A stretch of 64,000 bases of DNA from Rikenellaceae bacterium (GTDB lineage Bacteria > Bacteroidota > Bacteroidia > Bacteroidales > Rikenellaceae): the NCBI GenBank assembly GCA_015059905.1, contig SUZN01000003.1, positions 248,001 to 312,000 on the forward strand, written 5' to 3'. Shown piece after piece: positions 17,245 through 26,233 of this stretch. The notes below the pieces were generated by a model that saw only the letters and a list, made by a program, of their open reading frames with translations, searched no databases and was not told the DNA's origin. The position numbers were made by a program, and so were the translations under genes. Every line of letters begins with the position of its first letter. The stretch's first letter is position 1.

Positions 17245-18513
17245 ATGCATCTTTTTTCACGCATAGCACGCCGCTTGGCGGTGGTATTGGTACTGCTTAT
17301 GACTTTGTGGGCAGCGACGTTTTATTATGCTATGGTGGATGAGATACGCGACGAGGCAGATGATGCGCTGGAGGATTACGCGGCTCTGATTACCTCGCGT
17401 GTGCTGGCTGGACGTGAACTGCCGCAGTCGGGCGATGGAACGAACAACACCTACACGCTTACGCCAATTAGCGCACAGGAGGCTGATGCACGCCCACGAC
17501 TGGAGTATTTTGACGAGAATGTCTATATCGCCCAGAAGGGCGAGGAGGAGCCTGCGCGAGTGATAAAGAGTGTCTTTGCCGATGCCGAGGGTCAATATTA
17601 TGAGTTGCGCGTGGCAACACCTACATTCGAGAAGGAGGATTTGTTCGAATCGGTGCTAATATGGATTGTTGTGCTATATGTGACGCTACTCATAATCGTG
17701 CTGGGCGTGACAATGCTTATCTTCTACGGCGGTATGCGCCCACTATACGCCCTTTTGCACTGGATTGACGACTACACCCCTGGTTGCAAACCCCAGCCCG
17801 TGCCCGATGGTGGCGAGGTGGAGGAGTATCGCCGCCTGGGCAACACACTACAACGTGCCATAGAGCGCTCGGAGCAGACTTTTGAGCGTCAGGCGCAGTT
17901 TATAGGCGATGCCTCACACGAGTTACAGACCCCACTTGCGGTGATTGGCAACCGCGTGGAGTGGCTGCTCGACACTCAACCACTTACCGAGGAGCAGGCA
18001 GCAGAGCTCTTCAAGATAGAGAAGACGCTTTCGCACGCCGTACGACTGAACAAGACTCTGCTACTGCTTACAAAGATTGACAACCAGCAGTTCCCCGAGA
18101 GTGCCGATGTTGATTTGGTGGAGCTTATCACTGATTGCGTGGAGAACTATGGCGAGGTTTACGCCTCGCGCGGCGTGAGCTTTGAGTGCGACCTACCCTC
18201 GCATCAGATGCTTCATATCAATCCTGCGCTCGCCTCTACACTTGTCGGCAATCTTATAAAGAATGCCTACATACACACCGCCGAGGGCGGCTCGGCGCGT
18301 ATAACATTGCGAGATAACACGCTCACAATCAGCAATGACGGCAGCGAAGCACTCGATGCAGAGCATATCTTCGACCGTTTCTATCAGGGTCAGCGCAAGA
18401 GTGGCTCGCTGGGTCTGGGGCTTGCTTTGGTGGCGGCGGTATGTCGTTCATACTCCATCGGCATCAGTTATAGCTTCGTGGAGGGGCGTCACACATTCAC
18501 GCTGAAGCTATAA
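17245..18513 (+). CDS. Sensor histidine kinase
   Basis: A 422-residue membrane kinase. TM1 is at ~10-30, a periplasmic sensor part runs ~31-130 (no recognised domain), TM2 at ~131-160 (VLIWIVVLYVTLLIIVLGVT). A HAMP-like linker and the HisKA helix follow: QAQFIGDASHELQTPLAVIGN, with the phosphorylated His near residue 229. The HATPase part has N (LVGNLIKNAYIHTAEGG), G1 (LTISNDG), F (IFDRFYQG) and G2 (GSLGLGLALVAAVC) boxes. It is 2 nt after the response regulator, so translation is probably coupled. Systems of this type next to PepSY-like genes are common in Bacteroidales. Confidence 0.9.
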   Translation: MHLFSRIARRLAVVLVLLMTLWAATFYYAMVDEIRDEADDALEDYAALITSRVLAGRELPQSGDGTNNTYTLTPISAQEADARPRLEYFDENVYIAQKGEEEPARVIKSVFADAEGQYYELRVATPTFEKEDLFESVLIWIVVLYVTLLIIVLGVTMLIFYGGMRPLYALLHWIDDYTPGCKPQPVPDGGEVEEYRRLGNTLQRAIERSEQTFERQAQFIGDASHELQTPLAVIGNRVEWLLDTQPLTEEQAAELFKIEKTLSHAVRLNKTLLLLTKIDNQQFPESADVDLVELITDCVENYGEVYASRGVSFECDLPSHQMLHINPALASTLVGNLIKNAYIHTAEGGSARITLRDNTLTISNDGSEALDAEHIFDRFYQGQRKSGSLGLGLALVAAVCRSYSIGISYSFVEGRHTFTLKL

Positions 18514-18607
18514 TAATATAAAGTGTGCCCGCATTTGGCACGCTGAAGTCCTCACGACACAAAAAAATCTCACTTTTACACAACTTTTTCCCCGAAATAG
18601 TCGATTT

Positions 18608-18642
18608 TTTCAAATTCATTTCAGAATCGTGCATAATCTTTG
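18608..18642 (+). promoter_or_regulatory. Operator-promoter of the PepSY gene pair
   Basis: TTTCA boxes at 18608 and 18619 (11 bp apart) are followed, after exactly 11 bases, by AATCTTTG (18635-18642), a near match to TAnnTTTG. Boxes, spacing and distance to the -7 element are the same as at 16520-16554, and several intervening bases also match. It is a probable target of the adjacent response regulator. Confidence 0.62.
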
Positions 18643-18675
18643 CAATAGGAAACAAAGAGTATTAACGATAAAAAA

Positions 18676-19122
18676 ATGAAGATTATGAAAAAGATTATTT
18701 CAACTTTCGCTGTATTCGCACTCGCACTGGGTGTGGCGTGCGCCAACACAGACCGTCCAATCAAAGCCGACCAGCTCCCAGCCGCAGCGCAGGAGTTTAT
18801 CAAGGCACATTTCGCAAAATCTACAATCTCGTTTGCCAAGATTGACGATGAGCTGACCTACAAGGAGTATGAGGTAATGCTCACCGACGGCACAAAGCTT
18901 GAGTTCAACGGCGAGGGCGAGTGGAAGGATATTGATTGCAAGTATGGCGATGTGCCAGCAGCCATCGTTCCGAAGCAAATCACCGACTACGTAGCAAAGA
19001 ATTATCCCGACGCGAAAATAATCAAGATTGACCGCGACCGCCGCGACTATGAGGTATCGCTCTCAAACCGTCTGGAGCTTACATTCGATATGCAGTTCAA
19101 CCTGGTAGATATTGACGATTAA
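18676..19122 (+). CDS. PepSY-like (DUF2874) exported protein
   Basis: A 148-residue protein with a signal peptide (KIISTFAVFALALGVACA); ATG at 18685 is an alternative start. The mature part has two half-repeats of the PepSY-like BLIP-type fold: LPAAAQEFIKAHF...SFAKIDDE..KEYEVMLTDGTKLEFNGEGEWKDI and IVPKQITDYVAKNYPDAKIIKIDRDRRDYEVSLSNRLELTFDMQFNLVDID. Each ends in the G-EW or F-LV strand typical of the family. Such proteins are periplasmic and often regulated by a neighbouring two-component system. The gene starts about 30 nt after the predicted operator-promoter. Biochemical role unknown. Confidence 0.82.
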   Translation: MKIMKKIISTFAVFALALGVACANTDRPIKADQLPAAAQEFIKAHFAKSTISFAKIDDELTYKEYEVMLTDGTKLEFNGEGEWKDIDCKYGDVPAAIVPKQITDYVAKNYPDAKIIKIDRDRRDYEVSLSNRLELTFDMQFNLVDIDD

Positions 19123-19166
19123 AACGGATGAGTTATATTTTGTAGAATTAGATTAGTTGGTTAGTT

Positions 19167-20006
19167 ATGAAAAAGTATTTAGTACTGTTCGCCTTGGCAG
19201 CTTTGGTAAGTTGCAGCGACGATGACGACGGCATCACACAGGTGAGCCAGCAGGCACAGAACGCCTTGAGCAGCAAATATCCCAACGCTACGAATGTAGT
19301 GTGGAAGAGTAACTCAGGATTTCTCGTTGCCGACTTCAAGGACCCAGCCACAGATAATGTTCTGTTCGATTGTGAGGCGTGGTTCAGCCCACAGGGCAAG
19401 TGGTATATGACCGAGACAGACATCCCCTACTCTGCGCTGCCAGCAGCTGTACAGACAGCATTCGAGGCGAGCGAATATGCCGAGTGGTATGTCGAGGATG
19501 TGGATATGGTCGAGCGCGAGGCAACGGCTACGCTCTACATTATAGAGGCGGAGGCGCGCGACAGCGATGAGACCGAGGTCGATCTCTACTACACCGAAGA
19601 TGGCACGCTCGTAAAGAGCATAGTGGATGGCTCGGGTGAGGGTTATATGCCTATCGCCCCAGCAGGAAGCATCGACCAATACATCGGCGAGAACTACCCT
19701 GACGCTATCATCCTCGACTACGACCGCGAGGGTAGCATAACAGAGGTTGATATTATGGATGCAGGCGTCATCCGCGAGCTCTACTTCGATGCAAAGGGCG
19801 ACTGGCTACGCACAACGACCGATGTTCTGCCCGCAAACCTTCCGCAGGCAGTCCTGGAAGCTATCGCCGCGAGCGATTACCAACTATGGCAGATTGACGA
19901 GGCGGAATTGGTGGTGACACCAAGCAGCGAGTATTATCTCGTGGAGCTTGAGTCAGGCGACCAGGAAGTTAATCTTCGCATCACCCCCGCAGGCGAGATT
20001 ATCTAA
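19167..20006 (+). CDS. PepSY-like (DUF2874) surface lipoprotein
   Basis: A 279-residue lipoprotein: MKKYLVLFALAALVSC followed by SDDDD, which is the surface lipoprotein export signal reported for Bacteroides. Two tandem PepSY-like units follow. Unit one spans ~25-130 (AQNALSSKYPNATNVVWKS, WFSPQGKWYMTETDI, LPAAVQTAFEAS) and unit two ~155-279 (SIDQYIGENYPDAIILDYD, LYFDAKGDWLRTTTDVLPANLPQAVLEAI). It is thus a longer relative of the gene 44 nt upstream and very likely transcribed with it from the TTTCA promoter. Surface exposure is inferred from the signal; function is unknown. Confidence 0.8.
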   Translation: MKKYLVLFALAALVSCSDDDDGITQVSQQAQNALSSKYPNATNVVWKSNSGFLVADFKDPATDNVLFDCEAWFSPQGKWYMTETDIPYSALPAAVQTAFEASEYAEWYVEDVDMVEREATATLYIIEAEARDSDETEVDLYYTEDGTLVKSIVDGSGEGYMPIAPAGSIDQYIGENYPDAIILDYDREGSITEVDIMDAGVIRELYFDAKGDWLRTTTDVLPANLPQAVLEAIAASDYQLWQIDEAELVVTPSSEYYLVELESGDQEVNLRITPAGEII

Positions 20007-20072
20007 CATTTTGAGGGATTATTTTGGGGGATGGGGTTGTTCAACAATACAGTTGGCAACCCCAATTCTTTT

Positions 20073-20264
20073 GAAGTTGTATAGCAAGAGGAATTTCAAG
20101 GCTTGCGAAGCTCGAAAAACCGCAGCATACTAAACGTATGTGAGGATTTTGAGGGCAAGCGTAAGGTTGCGATTAAGCCATAAGCAGAGAGTGTTCACAC
20201 TCTTTGCTATGGCGGAGCAACCAAAAGGAACTTAACGCAGAAATCACCTTGTTAGACAGCTTCG
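20073..20264. repeat. Dispersed palindromic repeat, long copy
   Basis: Shares with 62310-62433 a core (GAAGTTGTAT, AAGAGGAATTT, GCTCGAAAAACCGCAG, TGAGGA-TTTGAGGGCAAGC). The two ends are imperfect inverted repeats (~20073-20096 against ~20241-20264), and CATAC/GTATG (20125-20139) forms an inner hairpin whose bases covary between copies. This copy has an extra arm: GGTTGC (20165) pairs with GCAACC (20217), enclosing a long hairpin GCCAT...ATGGC. It fills most of the 345-nt gap between convergent genes. Confidence 0.72.
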
Positions 20265-20283
20265 TTTTTATTTCCCTCACAAC

Positions 20284-20319
20284 AAAAAAAGGTGGCTATC
20301 CCTTATCGGAATAGCCACC
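20284..20319 (-). terminator. Terminator of the MFS transporter gene
   Basis: On the minus strand GGTGGCTATT...GGATAGCCACC forms an 11-bp stem (20308-20319 with 20291-20301) and is followed by a run of seven T (20290 down to 20284). It is 32 nt past the MFS stop. Confidence 0.88.
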
Positions 20320-20351
20320 ATATTCAATATTTCCGAACGTGTATAAGATGA

Positions 20352-21623
20352 TTACTCTACTGGAATATCCTTGTTTACATTCTTTGAGCCAACGAGTGCG
20401 TAGAAGAGCATATAAGCCATACCTGCTACGATTACCCAGTAGCTTACAAGGTAGTTGCCTGTACCGTCAACGATAGCGTTCTGCAACAATGGGAGGATAC
20501 CACCACCGCAAACAAGTGCCATAAAGATACCTGAAGCCTTCTCGGTGTACTTACCCAAGCCCTCAACTGCGAGGTTGAAGATACCACCCCACATTACTGA
20601 AGTACAAAGACCGCACAATACCAAAAGGGCAGCGTTTACAGGAACTGAAGCCATACCGAAACCTGCTGTACCCTTGAATACTGGGAGGTTAACCATTGTC
20701 TCTGGGCTCAAGAAGATAGCACCCAAAGTAAGGCACGCACCTACTGCAGATACAACTGAAAGCATAGTCTTTGCAGAAACCTTTGCACCAAGAGCAGCAC
20801 CAGCCAAACGACCAACAAGCATAAGCAACCAGTAAGTAGCGGTAACTGTACCTGCGATAGCTGGAGTAGATACTGTGTTCAACCACTTCTGCAATACGTT
20901 AGGAATGCCTACCTCAACACCTACATAGATGAAGATACAGATAGCACCCAACACGAAGTGACGGAATGACATTGGACCATACTGTGACTTCTCACCCTTA
21001 ACGGCAGCTGCTGGAGCGTTCTCTGGGATGTTAGTGAACAATACCACAATAAATGCGATAGCGAAGATGGCAAGAGCGATACCCATCAATGGGAATACCT
21101 GGCTAATCTTTGCGTCAACGATGCTTGGTACGAATACACCTGTGAGGAAGATAACGGCTGTACCCATCAATGAGTTGAATGAACCACCCACCTGTACGAG
21201 CTGGTTACCCTTGTTACCACCACCTGCGAGCTTGTTCAACATTGGGTTTACAACAATGTTCAACATACACATTGAGAAACCTGCAACGAAAGCACCCAAG
21301 AGATAAACACCGAATGCAGCGTTACCAGCCAACAGACCAGCAATAGTCTGAATACCTACACCTGTGAAACCTACTGCTACGGCGATCAAGGCAGTCTTCT
21401 TGTAACCCAAGTTCTGGAGCATATTACCAGCTGGGATACCCATAACTGCGTAAGCAATGAAGTTACACAATACACCCAAAGTACCCATCCAGTTAGGCAC
21501 ACCAAACTGGTTCTTCAATACATCACCCATTGGAGATGCAAGGTTTGTGACAAACGAAATCATACCGAAGAGCAAGATGCACACGATAATCGCTGGCACA
21601 TTAGAATTTTGTTTTTTTGTCAT
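20352..21623 (-). CDS. Sugar MFS transporter (FucP/GluP-like)
   Basis: A 423-residue inner-membrane transporter with about 12 hydrophobic helices in two halves. N-terminal TMs include VPAIIVCILLFGMISFVTN and the loop GYKKTALIA that replaces the usual MFS A-motif; QVGGSFNSLMGTAVIF in the first half is the pattern of the FucP/glucose-galactose-proton symporter group. A cytoplasmic loop (NIPENAPAAAVKGEKSQ) separates the halves. The C-terminal half contains GIFNLAVEGLGKYTEKASGIFMALVCGGG, again as in FucP-type carriers. Codon use is strongly biased (highly expressed type). The sugar is not deducible. It stands alone between a dispersed repeat and the prenyltransferase gene. Confidence 0.82.
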   Translation of the reverse strand: MTKKQNSNVPAIIVCILLFGMISFVTNLASPMGDVLKNQFGVPNWMGTLGVLCNFIAYAVMGIPAGNMLQNLGYKKTALIAVAVGFTGVGIQTIAGLLAGNAAFGVYLLGAFVAGFSMCMLNIVVNPMLNKLAGGGNKGNQLVQVGGSFNSLMGTAVIFLTGVFVPSIVDAKISQVFPLMGIALAIFAIAFIVVLFTNIPENAPAAAVKGEKSQYGPMSFRHFVLGAICIFIYVGVEVGIPNVLQKWLNTVSTPAIAGTVTATYWLLMLVGRLAGAALGAKVSAKTMLSVVSAVGACLTLGAIFLSPETMVNLPVFKGTAGFGMASVPVNAALLVLCGLCTSVMWGGIFNLAVEGLGKYTEKASGIFMALVCGGGILPLLQNAIVDGTGNYLVSYWVIVAGMAYMLFYALVGSKNVNKDIPVE

Positions 21624-21759
21624 AATAATTTTGATTAGTTAAAGAATTATTGATTAAGTTTTGTTTTGATTCTCTATTTCTTCTACTTCTATTATTCTTT
21701 TATATCTTACTACTTTTCTATCTGCCCCAAAATTTTGAATTCTGAATTTTGAATCTCCC

Positions 21760-22770
21760 CTACCTATCTCTCTCGGCGACAAAGGCGCATAGATTTATGA
21801 GCGATGTACGATATGGCGAGTCGGCATACTTCGCGAGGATTGAGGTTGCACGATTGATGTAGGTCTGCATCGTGCGGGCAGCCATCGCCAAGCCTCCCGT
21901 AGCCTCCACCACGCCTTGCAGGAAGTCCACAGCCGATTCGTCAGTTGCGCATTGCGACAATTTATCAAGCAGCTGCAATCGCTCCGCCGACGAGCACTGC
22001 TCCAACACCTCGATAAGCGGCAACGTAATCTTACCCTCGCGCAAGTCGTTGTTGGCGGGCTTGCCTGTCTTTGACGAGCGACTATAATCCAGAATATCGT
22101 CCTGAATCTGGAACGCCATACCCAACGCCTCGCCAAAACGGCGCATCTGCTCTACATCCTCTCTGGATGCCATCACAGACACAGCACCCGCCGAGGCACT
22201 GACGCTGATAAGGCTGGCAGTCTTCTTGTAGATAATCTCAAGGTAGGATGCTCGTGTAGTACTCTTTTCGGCTGTGTGCTGGCTCTGCAAAATCTCGCCC
22301 TCGCACAGCGTAGCAATAGAGCCAACGATGTGCGACACCAAATCATACTGCGCGCTCTCCATACCGATGCTCATCGTGCGTGCCAAAAGGTAATCGCCCA
22401 GCACCACCGCATTGCGCGACTGCCACAAGGCATTGACCGAGGGGCGACCGCGACGCTCGTTGGAGTTGTCAATCACATCATCGTGAATGAGTGAGGCGGT
22501 GTGGAGCATCTCCACCATCAAAGCCGCCAGATAGGTACGTTTGGTACAGTTGCGCTCACCCTCGACCCACTGACGTGCATTCGCCGATGAGGTGAGTGCC
22601 GAAGCGAGCATCACAATGATGGGGCGAATGTTCTTGCCGTGAGTGGAAAGCACATAGTCCAGCATATCGGACATCAACTTGCCCTCCGATGAGAAACGGC
22701 TACGGAGAAACTCCTCGAATGCAGTTAAATCCGAAGCAATTGGAGTGCGAATTGAATCAAGTGTTACCAT
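21760..22770 (-). CDS. ispB: Trans-polyprenyl diphosphate synthase (octaprenyl type)
   Basis: A 336-residue all-alpha prenyltransferase that condenses isopentenyl diphosphate onto an allylic primer to make the menaquinone side-chain precursor. The first Asp-rich motif is HDDVID within MLHTASLIHDDVIDNSNERRG; the second is FQIQDDILDYS. KNIRP (substrate-binding Arg) lies at ~45-50, and GDYLLARTM and KTASLISVSASAGA follow as expected. There is no bulky aromatic pair just before the first motif (residues at -4/-5 are small or hydrophobic), consistent with a long-chain product, but chain length is inference. It is divergent from the YfhO gene, with TAnnTTTG elements on both strands between them. 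Confidence 0.88.
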   Translation of the reverse strand: MVTLDSIRTPIASDLTAFEEFLRSRFSSEGKLMSDMLDYVLSTHGKNIRPIIVMLASALTSSANARQWVEGERNCTKRTYLAALMVEMLHTASLIHDDVIDNSNERRGRPSVNALWQSRNAVVLGDYLLARTMSIGMESAQYDLVSHIVGSIATLCEGEILQSQHTAEKSTTRASYLEIIYKKTASLISVSASAGAVSVMASREDVEQMRRFGEALGMAFQIQDDILDYSRSSKTGKPANNDLREGKITLPLIEVLEQCSSAERLQLLDKLSQCATDESAVDFLQGVVEATGGLAMAARTMQTYINRATSILAKYADSPYRTSLINLCAFVAERDR

Positions 22771-22801
22771 ATTTTAGGTTTTAGGCGCAATATTAGCTTT
22801 G

Positions 22802-22809
22802 CAAATATA
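22802..22809 (-). promoter_or_regulatory. Candidate -7 element for the polyprenyl synthase gene
   Basis: Minus-strand TATATTTG matches TAnnTTTG, 31 nt upstream of the start at 22770. No -33 TTTG was seen at the usual spacing. Confidence 0.5.
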
Positions 22810-22851
22810 GTAATTTTTCGCAATTACACACTAAAAAATGAATGTTTTTCG

Positions 22852-22859
22852 TAACTTTG
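22852..22859 (+). promoter_or_regulatory. Candidate -7 element for the YfhO-ftsX unit
   Basis: TAACTTTG matches TAnnTTTG, 21 nt before the YfhO ATG. No good -33 element is visible. Confidence 0.5.
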
Positions 22860-22880
22860 ACGCTGTAAAAATGCAAAAGA

Positions 22881-25361
22881 ATGAAATTTTACCCTAACAA
22901 AACAAAAAATATCGTTGCGGGGATAGTGACCGTTATGCTCTTCTTTGTGCTTGCGGCACTCTACTTCGCACCCCAGCTCCAGGGCGAAAAACTAGTACAA
23001 CACGACGTCAAGCAGTATGAAGGAATGTGTAAAGATATACTCGACAATCGTGAGGCTACGGGCGAGGATGCACAATGGACGGGACGTATGTTCGGCGGTA
23101 TGCCCGCCTACCTTATCAACGTGAAGTATCCCGCACAGGCTGTGAAGGGCACAATCGGCAAACTCACAAACATTGTAGATATACCTATCTCGCTGCTCTT
23201 TTTCTCGATGGTGGCGATGTGGGTGGCGCTGCTGATTATGGGCATAAACCCCTGGGTATCACTCATCGCGGCGATTGCCTACGGTTTCTCGACCTACTCA
23301 ATACTAATCATCGGGGCGGGTCACATCACCAAGGTGTGGGCAATGGTATATGCTCCGCCGATGGTGGCTGGAGCGTGGTGCACGCTACGCCGAAATATGT
23401 GGGTGGGTGCAGCCCTGACGGCTCTCTTCACCTCGCTTGAGATTGGAGCAAACCATCCACAGATTACATACTACTTCCTGCTGGTTATGGCGGCGATGTG
23501 GATTAGCGAGGGCATATTCTCTTACAAGGAGAAGGCACTCAAGAGTTTCGCCAAACGCACCGCAATACTGATTGCGGCGGGCGTGATTGGCGTAGGCTCA
23601 AATCTCTCGCCACTATGGTACACGATGCAGCACACAAAGGAGACCACGCGCGGCGGCTCGGAGCTTGTCGATAAGGGCGCCGAGAGCGGCAGCGACGGAC
23701 TCGACCTGGAGTATGCTACGGCGTGGAGCTACGGCAAGGCGGAGAGCTTCAATATGTTCGTGCCCGACTTTATGGGTGGCGCATCGACCGACACCTTCGC
23801 AAAGGATGGCAAGGTGGTCGCCTCGCTCAAGCAGTATGGCATCGAGGCTTTTGCACAATACCTGCCACGCTATCGTGGCGACCAGCCCTACACGGCAGGT
23901 CCTACATATCTGGGTGCAGCGGTGGTACTATTGGCTCTGTTCGCCTTCATCATCCTGCCAAACCGTATGCGCTGGTGGATAGCGACGGCAACGCTGCTTG
24001 CGCTGGTTATGTCGTGGGGAAACAACCTGATGTGGTTCACGGAGTTGCTCTTTAAGATATTGCCAGGATACAATAAGTTCCGAACACTATCGATGTCGCT
24101 CGTTGTGGTGCAGTGGACCATTCCTCTGCTGGCGGCGTTAGGTCTTGCCTACACATTCAAAAACCATAGCGACACAAAACACCTGCGTAAGGCGTTGGCT
24201 TGGGCAACAGGTATCTGTACGGGCGTGCTGATGATTATGATTATCGGTGGCAAGTCGTTGGGTGACTTCGGCATGCAGGAGAGTGGAGAATTGCTCGCCG
24301 AGCAGTTTAAGCAGATGTTGCAGCAGAGTAATGCCAACGACCTTATCAAGCAGGGCTTGCACGAGCAGATGGCGTGGGAGACCGCCTCGGCAATGGCTTC
24401 GGAGCGTGCTGCGGCGATGCAGGCTGATGCGTGGCGTTCGTTGCTCTTTGTTCTGCTGGCTGCCGCAGCCCTTTGGGGGTATATCGAGCAGAAGGTTATC
24501 ACTCGTCCTGCGGTGCTGTGCGCCGTGATGGCGTTTGTAGTGGCGGCAGACCTTATAAATATCGATACGCGCTACCTGAATTACGATAATTTTGTGGAGG
24601 CTCGCTCGGCGAAGATTCTGCCTACGGATGCCGATAAGTTCATCATGCAGGACAAAGACCCCGCATACCGAGTGCTTAACCTTACCGTATCGCCATTCAA
24701 CGATGCAACAACATCCTATTTCCATCGCTCGGTGGGCGGTTATCACGGAGCAAAGCTATCACGTTATCAAGACCTTATCGACAATCACCTCTCGCGTCTG
24801 AATGAGGGCGTACTCAATATGCTCAACGTGCGCTACATCATCAACGGTCAGAGAGCGGCGGATGTTATCACCCGTCCCGAGGCAAATGGTGCAGCGTGGA
24901 TGGTTGAGAGCGTTGTGCGTGCTGACTCTCCCCGTCAGGAGATGGAACTTCTGGGTGAGATTGACACCAAACGCGAGGCGGTCATCAGCGAAGAGTTTAT
25001 GCCGAACTCTCTTAACCTCACAGGCGGCACAATATCGCTCAAGGAGTACCGTCCGAACTATCTGCGTTATGAAGCGGAGGCAGAGGGCAACGCGCTGGTG
25101 GTATTCTCCGAGATTTACACCGACAAGGGGTGGAAGGTATTTATCGATGGCGAGGAGGCAGAGCCTCTGCGTGCCAATTATATCCTGCGAGCTGTGGAGC
25201 TGAATGCGGGCAAGCACACCATCGAGTGGCGTTATCGCGCACCAAACTGGGCTTTGGTGGAGGGCATTACCCTCTTCTTCTCACTCATAGTGCTTGTGGC
25301 AGTAGTATTAACAATCATAATCCCGATAATCAATGCGAAACGACAAAAGAATCAAGCGTAA
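22881..25361 (+). CDS. YfhO-family polytopic membrane protein
   Basis: An 826-residue inner-membrane protein with about a dozen TM helices (first at ~10-32, last at ~797-820) and large soluble loops. The N-terminal helix is followed by a periplasmic region with KQYEGMCKDILDNREATGEDAQWTGRMFGGMPAYL, a signature of Bacteroidota YfhO proteins, and the late soluble domain (~590-790) contains YFHRSVGGYHGAKLSRYQDLIDNHL and FSEIYTDKGWKVFIDGEE. YfhO proteins belong to the GT-C-like fold group and are linked to glycosylation of cell-wall polymers in Firmicutes; the role in Bacteroidota is not established. It overlaps ftsX by 29 nt. Confidence 0.82.
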   Translation: MKFYPNKTKNIVAGIVTVMLFFVLAALYFAPQLQGEKLVQHDVKQYEGMCKDILDNREATGEDAQWTGRMFGGMPAYLINVKYPAQAVKGTIGKLTNIVDIPISLLFFSMVAMWVALLIMGINPWVSLIAAIAYGFSTYSILIIGAGHITKVWAMVYAPPMVAGAWCTLRRNMWVGAALTALFTSLEIGANHPQITYYFLLVMAAMWISEGIFSYKEKALKSFAKRTAILIAAGVIGVGSNLSPLWYTMQHTKETTRGGSELVDKGAESGSDGLDLEYATAWSYGKAESFNMFVPDFMGGASTDTFAKDGKVVASLKQYGIEAFAQYLPRYRGDQPYTAGPTYLGAAVVLLALFAFIILPNRMRWWIATATLLALVMSWGNNLMWFTELLFKILPGYNKFRTLSMSLVVVQWTIPLLAALGLAYTFKNHSDTKHLRKALAWATGICTGVLMIMIIGGKSLGDFGMQESGELLAEQFKQMLQQSNANDLIKQGLHEQMAWETASAMASERAAAMQADAWRSLLFVLLAAAALWGYIEQKVITRPAVLCAVMAFVVAADLINIDTRYLNYDNFVEARSAKILPTDADKFIMQDKDPAYRVLNLTVSPFNDATTSYFHRSVGGYHGAKLSRYQDLIDNHLSRLNEGVLNMLNVRYIINGQRAADVITRPEANGAAWMVESVVRADSPRQEMELLGEIDTKREAVISEEFMPNSLNLTGGTISLKEYRPNYLRYEAEAEGNALVVFSEIYTDKGWKVFIDGEEAEPLRANYILRAVELNAGKHTIEWRYRAPNWALVEGITLFFSLIVLVAVVLTIIIPIINAKRQKNQA

Positions 25362-26208
25362 GGTACGTCGCTCGTACGTCGTCTCAACAATAAGTATTTC
25401 GCTGGTGCTCTTTCTGTTGGGTGGGGTCGGATATATGCTCTCGGCAGCCCTCTCAACAGCACACACTCTGCGTAGCAGCATAACCCTCTCGGCAGAGCTT
25501 GACAACAGCATAAGCCCAGAGCGCAAGAGAGAGATTGAGCAGCAGATAGGCACGTTTGAAGGTGTGGAGAAGGTCTCTTACTCACCCAAGGAGGAGAAGA
25601 TTGAGGATGCCGAGTTTCGCCGTATGTTCGCCACCGAGCTGGAGAGCATACTCGAGGAGAACCCTCTGCGTAACAGCTTCGAGGTGGCAATCTCTACACG
25701 CGAGAAGGCAGCGACCGACGCTCTGGTTGATAAACTTTCATCTATCGAAGGGGTTGTATATGTCGCCTACCCCGCCTCGACAATTGAGCAGCTACACTCG
25801 ACCATTACCAAGATTACAATCATCCTTGCGGCTTTTGGTGGTGCGTTGCTTATCATTTCGCTCATACTGCTCAACAACACTATCCGCCTTGCCATCTTCT
25901 CGCGCCGTTACCTTATCAACACGCTGAAGCTGGTCGGAGCAACCAAGGGTTACATTATGCGCCCATTTCTGGCAACTGCCGCCAAACAGGGTCTGTGGGC
26001 TGGCATTATAGCAAGTCTGCTCTTTATAGGTTCATTAGCAGCCTTGAGTGGTGCTATGCCAGAGATTATCGCCACCGCCGAGCTGATAAAAATCGGTATT
26101 GTGGTGGGTGGAATGATACTCATCGGTTTGGTTATTTCGTTACTCTTTACGACCTTTGCAGTCGGAAAGTTCGTAAATATGAAGACGAACAAGATTTATT
26201 TGTATTAG
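25333..26208 (+). CDS. ftsX: Cell-division protein FtsX
   Basis: A 291-residue permease-like protein with the FtsX plan: cytoplasmic basic N-terminus, TM1 (~19-40), a periplasmic domain (~41-160; GVEKVSYSPKEEKIEDAEFRRMFATELESILEENPLRNSFEV, including the F-EL--ILEENPLP-type motif), then three TM helices (~165-190, ~215-245, ~255-280). With the ATPase FtsE it controls peptidoglycan hydrolases at the septum; ftsE is not adjacent here. The start overlaps the end of the YfhO gene by 29 nt, and no other ATG lies before TM1, so the overlap looks real and suggests translational coupling. Confidence 0.87.
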   Translation: MRNDKRIKRKVRRSYVVSTISISLVLFLLGGVGYMLSAALSTAHTLRSSITLSAELDNSISPERKREIEQQIGTFEGVEKVSYSPKEEKIEDAEFRRMFATELESILEENPLRNSFEVAISTREKAATDALVDKLSSIEGVVYVAYPASTIEQLHSTITKITIILAAFGGALLIISLILLNNTIRLAIFSRRYLINTLKLVGATKGYIMRPFLATAAKQGLWAGIIASLLFIGSLAALSGAMPEIIATAELIKIGIVVGGMILIGLVISLLFTTFAVGKFVNMKTNKIYLY

Positions 26209-26233
26209 GCTTTAACAATAAACAAGATAGAAT

